Assembly: GCA_037693485.1 (NCBI GenBank)
Contig: CM075352.1
Coordinates: forward strand, 26,506,001-26,570,000
Origin: Kitagawia praeruptora
Lineage: Eukaryota > Streptophyta > Magnoliopsida > Apiales > Apiaceae
Direction: 5' to 3'
Length of the DNA stretch: 64,000 nt
Of this stretch, positions 34,590 to 46,536 are shown piece after piece. Made by a program: the position numbers and the translations under genes. Within the stretch, counting starts at the first letter, position 1. Each line of letters opens with the position of its first letter. A model generated the notes under the pieces. It worked only from the letters and a program-made list of their open reading frames with translations, made no database searches and was not told the origin of the DNA.

Positions 34590-35806
34590 AAAATGTCACT
34601 TTGTCCGTAGTGGGGATATATTTCTCTTATTTCTATAATGGAGTTATTGTCTCCGTGATGGTTCCGGAGCTCTGTTCTAAAAATCCCCGATTCAGTCGAT
34701 TAATCCCCGATTAATCTTCTGGAAGGTAACCAACCGATTCGATTTTTGAAATCCGATTAATTCTTTTAATTTATTTAAAATGATATGTTTAATTGTAAAT
34801 TAGACTAATATATTAAATATTATTATAATATCCGATTAATGCTCCTATTAATCCATCCGATTAATCCCCGACTACCCGATTAGGCGCTAGGCGGTACCCC
34901 GACCGCCCTGAACCGCCTAGCGATTTCTGGAACACTAATCTGAAGTCTGGACCTTCTGGTCCCGTTAGGATTATGACTAAAATTACAAGTAAATAAATTG
35001 TGTAGTTCACTCTGACTTGTATTTGATAATTTGGTTTAATTTACTATAAAAGCATGTTCGATAATGTTTTTGAATATTATTGGATTCATCAACAGATTAT
35101 TTGATTTCCAGTTTAACGACAAAATGTTCAATATATTTATTAAATAAAAAATTTGAAAAAAAATATGGGTCTAATCGTACGTTGATAAAACATTACCCAA
35201 ACGCCAAACCCTATTAAAATGAAATACTCATTCGAGTTTGATTAATTTGGTAACACGACTTCATGTCACGGGTGAACAGGGATGATAAGCAGCATCGAAT
35301 TACCATAATACAGCTGGCCAACTTGGGAGTCACATGTAGTAGAGTATAAATAAGGCATAGTTTATCTTGTCAATTTTAATATTTTATGTTAACTGTGACA
35401 TGATTTACTTTAATCATAAGAAATTTATAATTTCCTGAAAATTAAAGTTAATTTGAAAGTGTAAAGCTGTGATAATTTCCTGAAAATTAAAGTTAATTTG
35501 AAAGTGTAAAGCTGTGCATCATTCATAAGATAAAATATTTTGTTACTTCATAAAAATTTATTGGACTTATCTATTATTTAGGAATTAATGCAAAATATAT
35601 ACAGATAAAACGTGCAAAGCTGTGCATATTTTTTTCCCAAGAATATGTATTCCATAAATGAATTATTACGAGTACAATAATCGTAAGAAGGGTTTCTTCC
35701 ATTCAAAAAAGTTTATTATCTAATCGAAAGGCACGCAAATTGGCCCCAGACATTTAGACAATAGAACTTTTAAGTCCGAAAATTAAATCATCCAATAGGT
35801 AGAAAA
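34590..35806. other. Intergenic AT-rich DNA with a CCGATTAAT-rich MITE-like segment
   Basis: About 34673-34945 is an insert with repeated TCCCCGATTAAT/CCGATTAAT words and imperfect inverted ends (TGTTCTAAAAATCCCC against TGTTCCAGAAATCGC), like hAT-derived MITEs; its target duplicate is not clear. Besides the 45-bp duplication entered separately, nothing else was recognised. Confidence 0.5.
35427..35516. repeat. Perfect 45-bp tandem duplication
   Basis: ATAATTTCCTGAAAATTAAA... to AAAGCTGTG occurs at 35427-35471 and again at 35472-35516 without a mismatch, implying a recent event. Confidence 0.95.
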
Positions 35807-35810
35807 TCTA

Positions 35811-36819
35811 TCTATACTATTATATTAAAACCGAAACATTAAAAGTTTGGTTGGTTGGTACCTGTTGAATTTACTTTTTTACCCTTACTTAATTATAGAT
35901 AAAATCCATTCTACGAACTAATTATCCTAATTAATAAAATAAATAATGGCATAATATAATTAATGGTAATTAGCCCTTACCATTTTCACATTTTTACTTT
36001 TAATTGAAAATATTACCTTTTATAAAAACATGTACTATATCTTCAAATCATTAATATTTTCTTTCTAATTAAAATACATTACTTTTTTCTTAAAACTAAT
36101 CTTACAATCATTAATATATATCCAAAAATATCACACCATATTTAAAATTATTAATAAAATATATTAAAAATTCTTATACGTTGTTTATAATCAGAAAATA
36201 TTAGTATAATACGTAAATATGAGTATATTAAATTATATTAAATTAAAATTTAAAAAATTATTAAATTTATAGTTATATAAAAACATAATTGCACTATTAA
36301 CTAAAATGTAATAAATACCTAAAAAAATTTTATCTTTCAATCAATTTAAAAGACATTTACTTTTAATTGAACATATTACTCTTTATACGCACCTAAAATA
36401 TTGTATCTTACAATCATTAATATTTCTTTTCTAATTAAAACACGTTACCTTTTAATTTAACACATAATTTTGCAATCATAATCTTTCAATCCTTAATATT
36501 TCTTTTCTAATTAAATACACTACCTTTTAATTTAAAACATAAATTTACAATCATTAGTGTATACCCAAAAATATGTCACCATATTACCGTTAGATTTTTT
36601 TTAATTAGTAAGAACCGTTAGATGTAATTATAAGGTATATTTAAAGATTAAATTACTTTACTAAATATTCAAGGTTCGAATCCCGACATATTTAATTTAA
36701 AATTTTATTATATAAATTTAAAATCATGCAAATCATTTATATAAAAACATAAATATAGAATAGATTAAATTTATAACATATCAAAAGAAAACCTGTGCAT
36801 CGCACGGGTTATAAGCTAG
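35811..36819 (+). mobile_element. Complete non-autonomous Helitron (type A, 1009 bp)
   Basis: Starts TCTATACTATTATATTAAA and GTTTGGTTGGTTGG; ends with hairpin CCTGTGCATCGCACGGG (36792-36808), TTATAAG and CTAG. Its left flank TCTA and right flank TACTATTATATGAAAGCC join to rebuild an intact Helitron 5' end. Confidence 0.85.
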
Positions 36820-38389
36820 TACTATTATATGAAAGCCGAAACATTAAAAGTTTTGGTACCTGTTTTTTGGTACTTCGTGAATTTACTTATTTACCCTTCA
36901 TTATATAAAAAAAATAATAAATACACCTAAAATAAAAAATAACATAATATAATTAATGTTAATCAATCGAGATATTACCTTTTATAAACACCTAAAAAAT
37001 CAATCGTATCATATCTTTCCATCATTAATATTTCATTTTGAATTAAAACACGTTACCTTTTAAATTTAAAACAAATCTTACAATCATTAATATATCACAC
37101 CATAATTTTCAAGAAAAATATAACATCTAAAATAAATAATAACATAATATAAATAATGGTAATTACTCGATTTACATAATAAAATTAATGGTAACCAAAC
37201 GAGATGTTACCTTTTATAAACACCTAAAAACATCATTCGTATCATATCTTTCCATCATTAATATTTCCTTTGGAATTAAAACACGTCACCTTTTTAATTT
37301 AAAACAAATCTTGTAATCATTAATATATACCCGAAAATATCACACCATAATTTTCAAGAAAAATTTAACACCTAAAATAAATAATAACATAATATAAATA
37401 ATTGTAATTACTCGATTAACATAATAAAATTAATGATAATTAGTCGATTACCTTTTTCACATTAATATAATAAAATTAGTGGTAATCAGTCAATTATTTC
37501 AATTATTAATAAAATATATTAAAAAATTGTATACGTTGTTTATAATAAGGAAACATTAGTATAATCCGTAAACATGAGTACATTAAATTATATTAAATTA
37601 AAATTAGTTAATTATATAATAGCCAGAACATTAAAAAATTTGGTACCTGTTTTTTGGTATATGTTTTTTGGTATGTCGTGATTTTACTTATTTACCCTTT
37701 ATTATAAAGAAAAATATATATGATATCTATACATTAAAAGTTTTGGTACCTGTTTTTTGGTACTTCGTGAATTTACTTATTTACCCTTCATTATAAAAAA
37801 AAGAATAAATACACATAAAATAAATAATAACATAATATAATTAATGGTAATCAATCGAGATATTACCTTTTATAAACACCTAAAAACATCAATCGTATCA
37901 TATTTTCCATCAGTAATATTTCCTTTTGAATTAAAACACGTTACCTTTTAAATTTAAAACAAATCTTACAATCATTAATATACATCCGAAAATATCACAC
38001 CATAATTTTCAAGAAAAATATAACACCTAAAATAAATAATAACATAATATAATTAATGGTAATTACTCGATTAACATAATAAAATTAATAATAATTAGTT
38101 GATTGCCTTTTTTCACATTAATATAATAAAATTAATGGTAATCAGTCAATTATTTCAATTATTAATAAAATAAATTAAAAAATTGTATACGTTGTTTATA
38201 ATAAGGAAACATTAGTATAATCCGTAAACATGAGTACATTAAATTATATTAAATTAAAATTAATTAATTATATTATAGCCAAAACATTAAAAATTTTGGT
38301 AACTATTTTTTCGTATATGTTTTTTGGTATGTTGTGATTTTACTTATTTACCCTTCATTATAAAGAAAAATATATATGATATCTATCTA
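36820..38389 (+). mobile_element. Type B Helitron sequence, partial tandem units
   Basis: The unit beginning CATTAAAAGTTTTGGTACCT then TTTTTTGGTACTTCGTG occurs at about 36841 and again at about 37727 (offset near 890). A third unit resumes at 41595. Each unit ends in AAAATATATATGATATCTAT. At 37722 the terminus TCTATA is fused directly to CATTAAAAG, so about 20 bases of the 5' end were lost there. TCTA is repeated three times in a row at 38382-38393. No coding. Confidence 0.7.
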
Positions 38390-41300
38390 TCTATACTATT
38401 ATATAAAAGCCGAAACATTAAAAGTTTGGTTGGTTGGTTGGTCGGTACCCGTTGATTTTACTTATTTACCCTTACTTAATTATAGATAAAATATAAAATA
38501 TTTTATCTAACTAAAATTTTTGCTTTACTAATCAATTTCCTTTTTCAGGTTAAACATGTTACCTCTTCTTTCCTTTTTAATAACTAAACAGTTTCCTTTT
38601 TCAAGTAAAACAAAATATCTTTTATATTTTATCTAAACTAAAAAGCATATTATAATTACTATTAACTAATTAATTAATTTTTTCATTCAAATTATCTTTT
38701 CTCTTTTCTCTAACTAAAATATCTCTTTTTCCAATTATATCACGGGTTACCTTTTAAAAATCTTCTTTTATATTTTATTTAACTAAATTTTTTACTTTAC
38801 TAATCAATCTACTTTTTCAGGTTAAACATGTTACCTTTTTTTAAATAACTAAAAAGTTTCCTTTTTCAAGTAAAATATAATATCTTTTACATTTTTTCTA
38901 ATTAAAAAACAAATTATAATTACTGTTAACTAATAAATTAATTTTTTATCTTTTTTTTTCTCTAACTAAAATATTTTTTTCCCCAATTATATCACTATTT
39001 AATAAAATATATTAAAAATCCGTATACATTGTTTATAATAAGGAAACGTTAGTATAATCCGTAAACATGAGAATATTAAATTATATTAAATTAAAATTAA
39101 AAAATATTAAAAATAATGATTATATAAAAACGTAATTATAATATTAAATAAAATTTATATAATATAATGAAAGAAACCTGTGCATCACACGGGCATTGAA
39201 ATTTTGTCCGTTCGATCTTCAGCACGGTCATCCTAATTATTAAAATAAATAGTAAAATAATATAATTAGTGATAATTAGTCGATTGCCTTTTTTTAATTA
39301 AAAGAGTTTTACTTTTAATTGATTGATGATATTACCTTTTATAAACACTTAAGATATCGTATCTTCCAATCAATAATATTTCTTTCTAAATAAAACACGT
39401 TAACTTTTATTTTAAAATATAATCTTACAATAATTAATATATACCCAAAAAAAATAACACTATAGCGTCTAATCACTATGCACTAACAAAAGATAATAGA
39501 CATATATATATACAACGAATAATGACCGTTATATTTTTAGTAAAAAATCAGAACCATTAGATCTAATGATTAGATATATTATATGTTTAAATTAATTTAC
39601 TAAAATTTCAAGGTTCGAATTCTGTCAGACATATTTTTTTAAAAAAATTAATAATATAAATTTTAAACCACATAATTTTGCAATCATTAATGTACACCGA
39701 AAAATATTAAACCATTTTTGTGTTAGATTTTTAGTAATTAATAAGAACCATTAGATGTAATTATAAGATATATTTTTTGATTAAAGTATTTTACTAAAAA
39801 TTCAAGTTTCGAATCCCGTCAACGATATATTTAACTTAAAATTCTATAATATTGTAAATTTTAAATCATGATTAACTAAATCTTATATTAAATTATATTA
39901 AATAATATTAAAATAATTTTTACAAAATAATGATTATATAAAAATATAATTATAGCATAAAATAAAATTTATATAACATATTAAAAGAAACCCGTGCATT
40001 GCACGGGTTATATATAAAAGCCGAAACATTAAAATTTTGTTGGCTGGTACCTATTGATTTTACTAATTTACCCTTACTTAATTATAGATAAAATATTTTT
40101 TATATTTTATCTAACTAAAATTTTTACTTTACTAATCAATTTCCTTTTTCAGATTAAACATTTTACCTTTTCTTTTCTTTTTAATAACTAAGCAGTTTCA
40201 TTTTTCAGGTAAAATATAATATCTTTTATATTTTATCTAACTAAAAAGCATATTATAATTACTATTAACTAATTGATTAATTTTTTCATTCAAATTGTCT
40301 TTTCCATTTTCTCTAACTAAAATATCTCTTTTTTCAATTATATCACGGGTTACCTTTTAAAAATCTTCTTTTATATTTTATTTAAATAAAATTTTTACTT
40401 TACTAATCAATCTACTTTTTCAGGTTAAACATGTTACCTTTTTTATAATAACTAAACATTTTCCTTTTTCAATTAAAATATAATATCTTATATATTTTTT
40501 CTAATTAAAAAACAAATTATAATCACTGTTAACTAATAAATTAATTTTTTATATTTTTCTCTAACTAAAATATTTTTTCCCAATTATATCACTATTTTAT
40601 AAAATATATTAAAAATTCGTATACATTGTTTATAATAAGGAAACATTAGTATAATCCGTAAACATGAGAATATTAAATTATATTAAATTAAAATTAAAAA
40701 TAATATTAAAAATAATGATTATATAAAAACATAATTGTAATATTAAATGAAATTTATATAATATAATAAAAGAAACATGTGCATCACACGGGCATTGAAA
40801 GTTTGTCCGTTCGATCTTCAGCACGGTCATCCTAACTATTAAAATAAATAGTAAAATAATATAATTAGTGATAATTACTGATTATCTTTTTTTAATTAAA
40901 AGAGGTTTACTTTTAATTTATTGATGATATTACCTTTTATAAACACCTAAGATAACGTATCTTCCAATCAATAATATTTCTTTCTAAATAAAACACCTTA
41001 ACTTTTATTTTAAAATATAATCTTACAATAATTAATATATACCCAAAAAAATAACATTGTATCGTCTAATCACTAACAAAAGATAATAGACATATATATA
41101 CAACGAATAATGACCGTTATATTTTTATTAAAAAATCAGAACCATTAGATCTAATGATTATATATATTATATGTTTAAATTAATTTACTAAAATTTCAAG
41201 GTTCGAATTCTGTCAGACATATTGTTTTAAAAAAATTTATAATATAAATTTTAAACCACATAATTTTGCAATCATTAATGTATACCGAAAAATATTAAAC

Positions 41301-41594
41301 CATTTTACTGTTAGATTTTTAGTAATTAATAAGAACATTTAGATGTAATTATAAGGTATATTTTATGATTAAAGTATTTTACTAAAAATTCAAGTTTCGA
41401 ATCCCGTCAACGACATATTTAACTTAAAATTCTATAATATTGTAAATTTTAAATCATGATTAACTAAATTTATATTAAATAATATTAAATAATTTTTACA
41501 AAATAATGATTATATAAAAATATAATTATAGCATAAAATAAAATTTATATAACATATTAAAAGAAACCCGTGCATTGCACGGGTTATAAGCTAG
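38390..41594 (+). mobile_element. Head-to-tail dimer of a type A Helitron
   Basis: Two roughly 1.6-kb copies lie in tandem (TAAAAGCCGAAACATTAAAA at 38404 and again at 40015). The first copy's hairpin CCCGTGCATTGCACGGG (39991-40007) runs straight into the second copy as GGGTTATATATAAAAG. The second copy has a complete end: the same hairpin at 41567-41583, then CTAG at 41591-41594. Copies share an ordered set of words such as ATCACGGGTTACC and GCACGGTCATCCTAA. No coding. Confidence 0.8.
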
Positions 41595-42255
41595 TACTAT
41601 TATATAAAAACCGAAACATTAAAAGTTTTGGTACCTGTTTTTTGGTACTTCGTGAATTTACTTATTTACCCTTCATTATAAAAAAATACACCTAAAATAA
41701 AGAATAACATAATATAATTAATGGTAATCAATCGAGATATTACCTTTTACAAACACCTAAAAACATTCTTATCATATCTTTCCATCATTAATATTTCCTT
41801 TTGAATTAAAACACGTTACTTTTTTTATTTAAAACAAATATTACAATCATTAATATATACCCGAAAATATCACACCATAATTTTCAAGAAAAATATAACA
41901 CCTAAAATATATAATAACATAATATAATTAATGGTAATTACTCGATTAACATAATAAAATTAATAATAATTAGTTGATTGCCTTTTTCACATTAATATAA
42001 TAAAATTAATGGTAATCAGTCAATTATTTCAATTATTAATAAAATATATTAAAAAACTGTATACGTTGTTTATAATAAGGAAACATTAGTATAACCCGTA
42101 AACATGAGTACATCAAATTATATTAAATTAAAATTAATTAGTTATAAAATAGCCAAAACATTAAATTTTTTGGTACCTATTTTTTGGTATATGTTTTTTG
42201 GTATGTCCTGATTTTACTTATTTAGCCTTCATTATAAAGAAAAATATATATAATA
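41595..42255 (+). mobile_element. Type B Helitron sequence resuming after the inserted dimer
   Basis: TACTATTATATAAAAACCGAA directly follows CTAG; with the TCTA at 38386-38389 it restores a Helitron 5' end. The body repeats the unit seen at 36841 and 37727 and ends in TATATAATATCTATATTATT, where GC-richer foreign DNA begins. Confidence 0.7.
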
Positions 42256-43105
42256 TCTATATTATTAAAAGGGTGAAGGCCCAGAATACCCACAAATTAA
42301 ATAGTCATAACCAAAATACCCACCGCCAGTTCAGGCGGCCCTAAATACCCACGGGACGCGCTACTGGTGAAGGAGTGTCTTAAGACACGCTATTGGTAGA
42401 AGGGTAACAGCACAGATACGCCTCTGGTAAAGTCGTATATTGAGATACGCCACATGTACCAGCGTGATGACGTCATCATAAAGCTATTGAATGCTGCTAC
42501 AGTAGATTGAGATACGCATTTGTATCATGCGTATCAGGCGATACGCATTATGGAGCGGCGTATCTGACGTCGGCATCGTCTTCTCCAGAGCTCTCGACGT
42601 TGACGATTCCGGCGTCTTTTTTGTTTCTCTTCGTCCGTCCATATCACAAACATTCAGATCATGTTCTATATATCAATGAAACCGCAATTTGATTCTCTAC
42701 ACATCCATAACAATAAATTTACATTTTAATTGCCGGATGTGAAAACCCCAAATCAGACAATATTTTCCGATTCGGTAATTTGTCAAGGTCGTTCGTGCCT
42801 CTGCGGGGCCTTAGCATAGAAACAGAGATGGGGAAGGGAAAGAGAACGAAGATGCGATCACGTAGGTGTGTTTTGTGGGTTGGGAGTGTTGTTTGTGAGA
42901 TAAATCAGTGTAGGTCACCGTTTTCGCCTAAGTCGCCGGCAGAGACGAACAAGAGAAGCAGTTGTTTTCTGGCAGCTACAGTACTAGAGATGCGCTACTC
43001 CCACAGGCGCATCTCGTGGGTAGATAAGACCATCTGTTCCGAAAAAAGGTATTTTGGGCAGTGGGTATCTCATTTTGAGGTATTTTGGTCATTTTCTCTT
43101 ATTAT
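42256..43105. other. GC-richer island with repeated GATACGC words inside the Helitron block
   Basis: This 850-bp segment stands out from the AT-rich surroundings. It has AATACCCAC words at its left (about 42286-42350) and inverted GTATTTTGG/GTGGGTATCTC words at its right (about 43050-43090). In the middle are many copies of GATACGC/GCGTATC (42415-42570) plus GAGATGCGC...GCGCATCTC (42989-43016). Two short plus frames (42507-42692 and 42780-43121) show no family I know. It could be captured host DNA or a separate element with weak inverted ends. Confidence 0.5.
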
Positions 43106-43526
43106 AAAACACCTTTTATAAACACCTGAAAACATCAATCATATCATATCTTCCAATCATATCATAGCTAGCAATAATTGATATATACCCAAAAATATAA
43201 AACCATATCATATAATCACTAACAAAATATAATAGAAATCAGTATATTACGAATAATAACCATTAGATTTTTAGTAAAAAAATCAGAAGCGTTAGATCTA
43301 ATGATTAAATTTAATAAAATTTCAATGTTAACGACATATTTATTTTAAGATTATATAATATAAGTTTTAAACCATGCATATCATTAATTAAATTTGTATT
43401 AAATTATTAATATTAAAATTAAATAAAATATTGTAAATAATAATTATATAAAAATATATTTATAACATAAAATAAAATTTATTACATACCAAAAGAAATC
43501 CGTGCATCGCACGAGTTATAAGCTAG
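43106..43526 (+). mobile_element. 3' terminal part of the outer Helitron
   Basis: Aligns with the right half of the element at 29859 (ACCTTTTATAAACACCT, then TATCATATAATCA, then TTAGTAAAAAAATCAGAA) and supplies the 3' hairpin (43500-43515) and CTAG (43523-43526). It is the natural partner of the 5' TCTA at 35807. Confidence 0.75.
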
Positions 43527-43534
43527 TACACTAA

Positions 43535-43920
43535 GAGAGTGTTTGGGGTTGCTTAAAATAAGTTACTTTTGACTTAATGGAGGTGTTTTTAACTTAAAGG
43601 AGAAAGTGAAGTTGTTTACTTTAAGTTGAATGAAAGTGTTTGGGTGATTTTACATAAAGTTAAATTGGGATTTAATAATTTTGATTTAAAGTGAAATTTG
43701 ACTTAAAAAAATTTAAATTCATAGTATTTAAACTTTACAAGAATTGTGAAAAAAAAAAAAACTCCATAAGTCATAAGTCATAAGTCAAAAGTACCTAAAT
43801 GGAACTTATGACTTAAAGCAGTTTTTTAACTTAAAGCGGGCTTAAAACCTCATTTGCCAAACGGTTCGAAATCAGCTTAAAGCCGGCAAAAGCAATAAGC
43901 AGTGTTACCCAAACGGGCTC
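43535..43920. mobile_element. Tourist-like (PIF/Harbinger) MITE, TSD TAA
   Basis: Ends GAGAGTGTTTGGG and, inverted at the right, GAGCCCGTTTGGG; TAA on both sides (43532-43534 and 43921-43923). The interior has GACTTA/TAAGTC words in both orientations (ACTTAAAG, CATAAGTCATAAGTC). It lies eight bases after the Helitron end. No coding. Confidence 0.75.
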
Positions 43921-44926
43921 TAAATAAGGCAAAAAACAATAGTGACCAACTAAAAAAAATAATCAACACTCCAAAAGAAAAAGTGTTGATCCAATCTTCA
44001 GTTGTCTCAAAATCCGCCAGTCCACCAACTTTCCTTAACTACAATTTGTCACCATCTTTACTTCAAAGAAACTTTCACTCCAAAAAAATTATATCATGGC
44101 CGATCTTCAAAAGTCTCAACCCAATCAATAGGGACACAAAGGGAACAAAGAAGAGTCTCGTTAAAAACCCACAAGAGCAAAACCCTTTGGGAAAAAACTC
44201 AAGTGAGAAAAGAGTGCATTCCATGAAATTCAAAATCATTGAAACGCAAAAGGCTCCTAAGACAAAGATTAAAACATGCTATAAGCTTTCGCTCCTTCCT
44301 TCGTCCATCATTTCTACTCTTGTAAACTGCTTCCTGCAAAATTAAACACAAAAGCAAACATTACTCTAGCCAAAAAGAGTATCCCTTTGGCTAGATACCT
44401 TAGTCAACTAACACTAATTCGTCCATTGACGACAGATATAATTCGCCAACTGGCGACAGATAACAGCCACCAATGTAAGGTCCAAAAGCCAACAATTTTG
44501 GTACACCCAATAATGGTACACTGGTCAAATAATTATTCAAAAGCAATATAATTAATAAATAAATCAATTAATCTATTATCATTTACTAAGAGAATCAATT
44601 AATCAAAAAAACATTTAAACAGGGAAACAATAAATTAGGAGGTCAATTAATCAAATAATCAAAAAAATGAATTAACATCTAATCAGGAAATCAATTAATC
44701 AAATAATGCATTAATCAGGGAATCAATTAATCAAATAATGCATTAATCAGGGAATCAATTAGAAATAAGCAGCAAAAATGGAAAAGAACACAACAAAAAT
44801 GGAATAAGCAATAAAGATAGATTTTATATAGTAATAGCACTCCATCGAATCGATCTCCAATCCAAAACATGCGCACACATACATACACAAATATAAATCA
44901 AACACATAAAATGTTAATACAGTAAT
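43921..44926. other. Intergenic DNA with a short AATCAATTAATCA tandem repeat
   Basis: A 147-codon plus frame crosses 43902-44345 but overlaps the MITE and is Lys/Ser/Pro-rich without a family. Around 44150 the words CTCGTTAAAAACCCACAAG and CCCTTTGGGAAAAA resemble the pre-PPT region of the copia element near 23280, so this may be a remnant of a related element. A 32-bp unit (GGGAATCAATTAATCAAATA...) is repeated two to three times at about 44690-44762. Confidence 0.45.
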
Positions 44927-46200
44927 TGTTGAGTATTGAATACAGCAAAAGAATACAGAGGGGGGTGAATGGATTCTTGAAATTTTTCTTGTTCTTGAAT
45001 CTGTGTAGCAAGATAAGTGTTTGTGTGTGCAAATGTGTAGGTGCGGATAAAGAACAACACAAGACAAAATATCACTTTAATCTAATATATTATTAGATAA
45101 AGGTTGCTACAATCTGTGAATACAAATGGTAGTATTCTCAGCTTCGTTTTTCTCAGAGAGATATGTCTTACAATGTGTATGAAAAACTTCTTATCAACTA
45201 AAGAAGTGAGATTGTATTCTTATAGAACATGAATACAACTCACTTACTACAAATAAGTTTACAGGATAAATTATTTCTTGTATGTCTATCCTTTTGAGTA
45301 AGCATCCAAACGGTTACATATTTGACTTTGCAAAGTTCTGTTCAGATCCACTTCTTTAGCTCTTTGTCTCTTCTATATCTCTCCAAGCTTCCTTGTAGGC
45401 TTTCCAGAGCAAGTTACATATTGTGGTCCATAAAGTGCATTGACTTGTTGCAGGTTTCTGACTTGTACAATTTCTTCAGTATTTTGTCTCCAAGAATGTA
45501 TTCGAGAAGTGGCTAAGTGATTGATTCGAGAACTAGGATTAGATAACTCTGAGTTCTCGAATACTGTATGATTGACATATCAAATCACTTCTCGAATAAC
45601 CCTTTTATCTAGGGTTCCCTGAGTTGTCGAATAGAACACTTGACTTGTCGAATCCCTGAGATATCGAATAGCTTTCTGAGCCCTTGAGATATCGAATGGA
45701 ACTTTGACTTGTTGACTCTTTGAGAACTCGAATACCACTTTGACTTGTTGACTTCTTGAGTTCTCGAATAGAGTATTAGAATTGTCGAATATCTGAGATA
45801 TAGAATAAGATATCGAACGGTTAATTCAGAGATATCGCACAGTGCCTTCTCAGATATCGAATCTCTGACTTCTCGAACACTAGACTTCTCGAATAGACAA
45901 ATGTACTTCTCGAATTGGTACTTAGGCAAATTCTTCATTTCTTCAAATCCTAACTGTGATTATTTGACAGTCTTTATCTTCTTGCTTGAGGCATGAACCT
46001 TGGAACTTCTTTCAAGCATTATTCTTGACTATATAAGTACAGTTACATAACTAGGATTTGATGCCTATTACAAGTACAAAACAAATAGAAACTCTACAAC
46101 TAGAGGTTCGCTCAGTTAAGAGGTCAGGTAAGTAATGCAAAGCATTACAAACAATTAGGCTTGTTATTAGATGTATACAGGCATGCCTCTGCGACTAACA
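44927..46200 (-). mobile_element. Solo LTR of a SIRE-like retroelement
   Basis: 1274 bp, TGTTAGTCGCAGAGG...ACTCAACA on the minus strand, closely matching the LTR at 46537-47825. The flanks GTAAT and GTAGT agree at 4 of 5 bases, the remains of a 5-bp duplicate, and no internal region adjoins it. This points to LTR-LTR recombination that removed the body. Confidence 0.8.
45490..45920. repeat. Degenerate tandem array of TCGAAT words in the solo LTR
   Basis: Short units mixing GATATCGAAT, TTCTCGAAT, TTGTCGAAT, GAGTTCTCGAAT and ACTTGTTGACT recur at 10-45 base spacing. The same array occurs in the sister LTR at about 47120-47540. Confidence 0.8.
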
Positions 46201-46536
46201 GTAGTTGAATTAAAACTAAACATATTACTCAATTGCATCACAGGTCTTCAAAAATAATAGGATTTAATTATCAAAACCGCGCCTAAAAATCCAAACAAAC
46301 TGGACCAAACAATTACGATTCCGATTAACACTAAACAGAGAAGAAAAAATGACATAATATGCATTGACTTTACTATGAACAAAACAATCAATCATTCACC
46401 ATAACAACCATCAACTAAACCAAAATTTGGTCGGATAAAATAAGAAACTGGCGACCGAACCAAAAACTCAAACAAACATAAAATTAATACCAAAATCAAA
46501 ATAAAGATACATGTAAGACTCGATAGGCAGCAAGGA
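46201..46536. other. Spacer between two same-orientation LTRs
   Basis: 336 bp of AT-rich DNA with no gene or repeat recognised. It separates the solo LTR from the 3' LTR of the next element. Confidence 0.4.

Larger units (their letters stand above)
35807..43526 (+). mobile_element. Nested block of non-autonomous Helitrons
   Basis: The block opens with TCTA at 35807, after an A, and closes with a hairpin CCGTGCATCGCACGAG and CTAG at 43523-43526, before a T, the Helitron rule (5' TC, 3' hairpin plus CTRR, A/T target). Inside are further complete ends: TCTATACTAT at 35811 with CTAG at 36819, and TCTATACTAT at 38390 with CTAG at 41594. Each inner element splits an outer 5' terminus between TCTA and TACTATTATA. 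No Rep/helicase frame exists, so all were moved in trans. Confidence 0.8.

Noticed and set aside
42507..43121. Two short frames in the GC-rich Helitron island as possible captured genes
   Set aside because: No recognisable motif, splice signals or family; kept only as an unexplained island.
43902..44345. 147-codon plus-strand frame
   Set aside because: It starts inside the MITE terminus and has low-complexity Lys/Ser/Pro content; more likely a chance frame over retroelement remnants.
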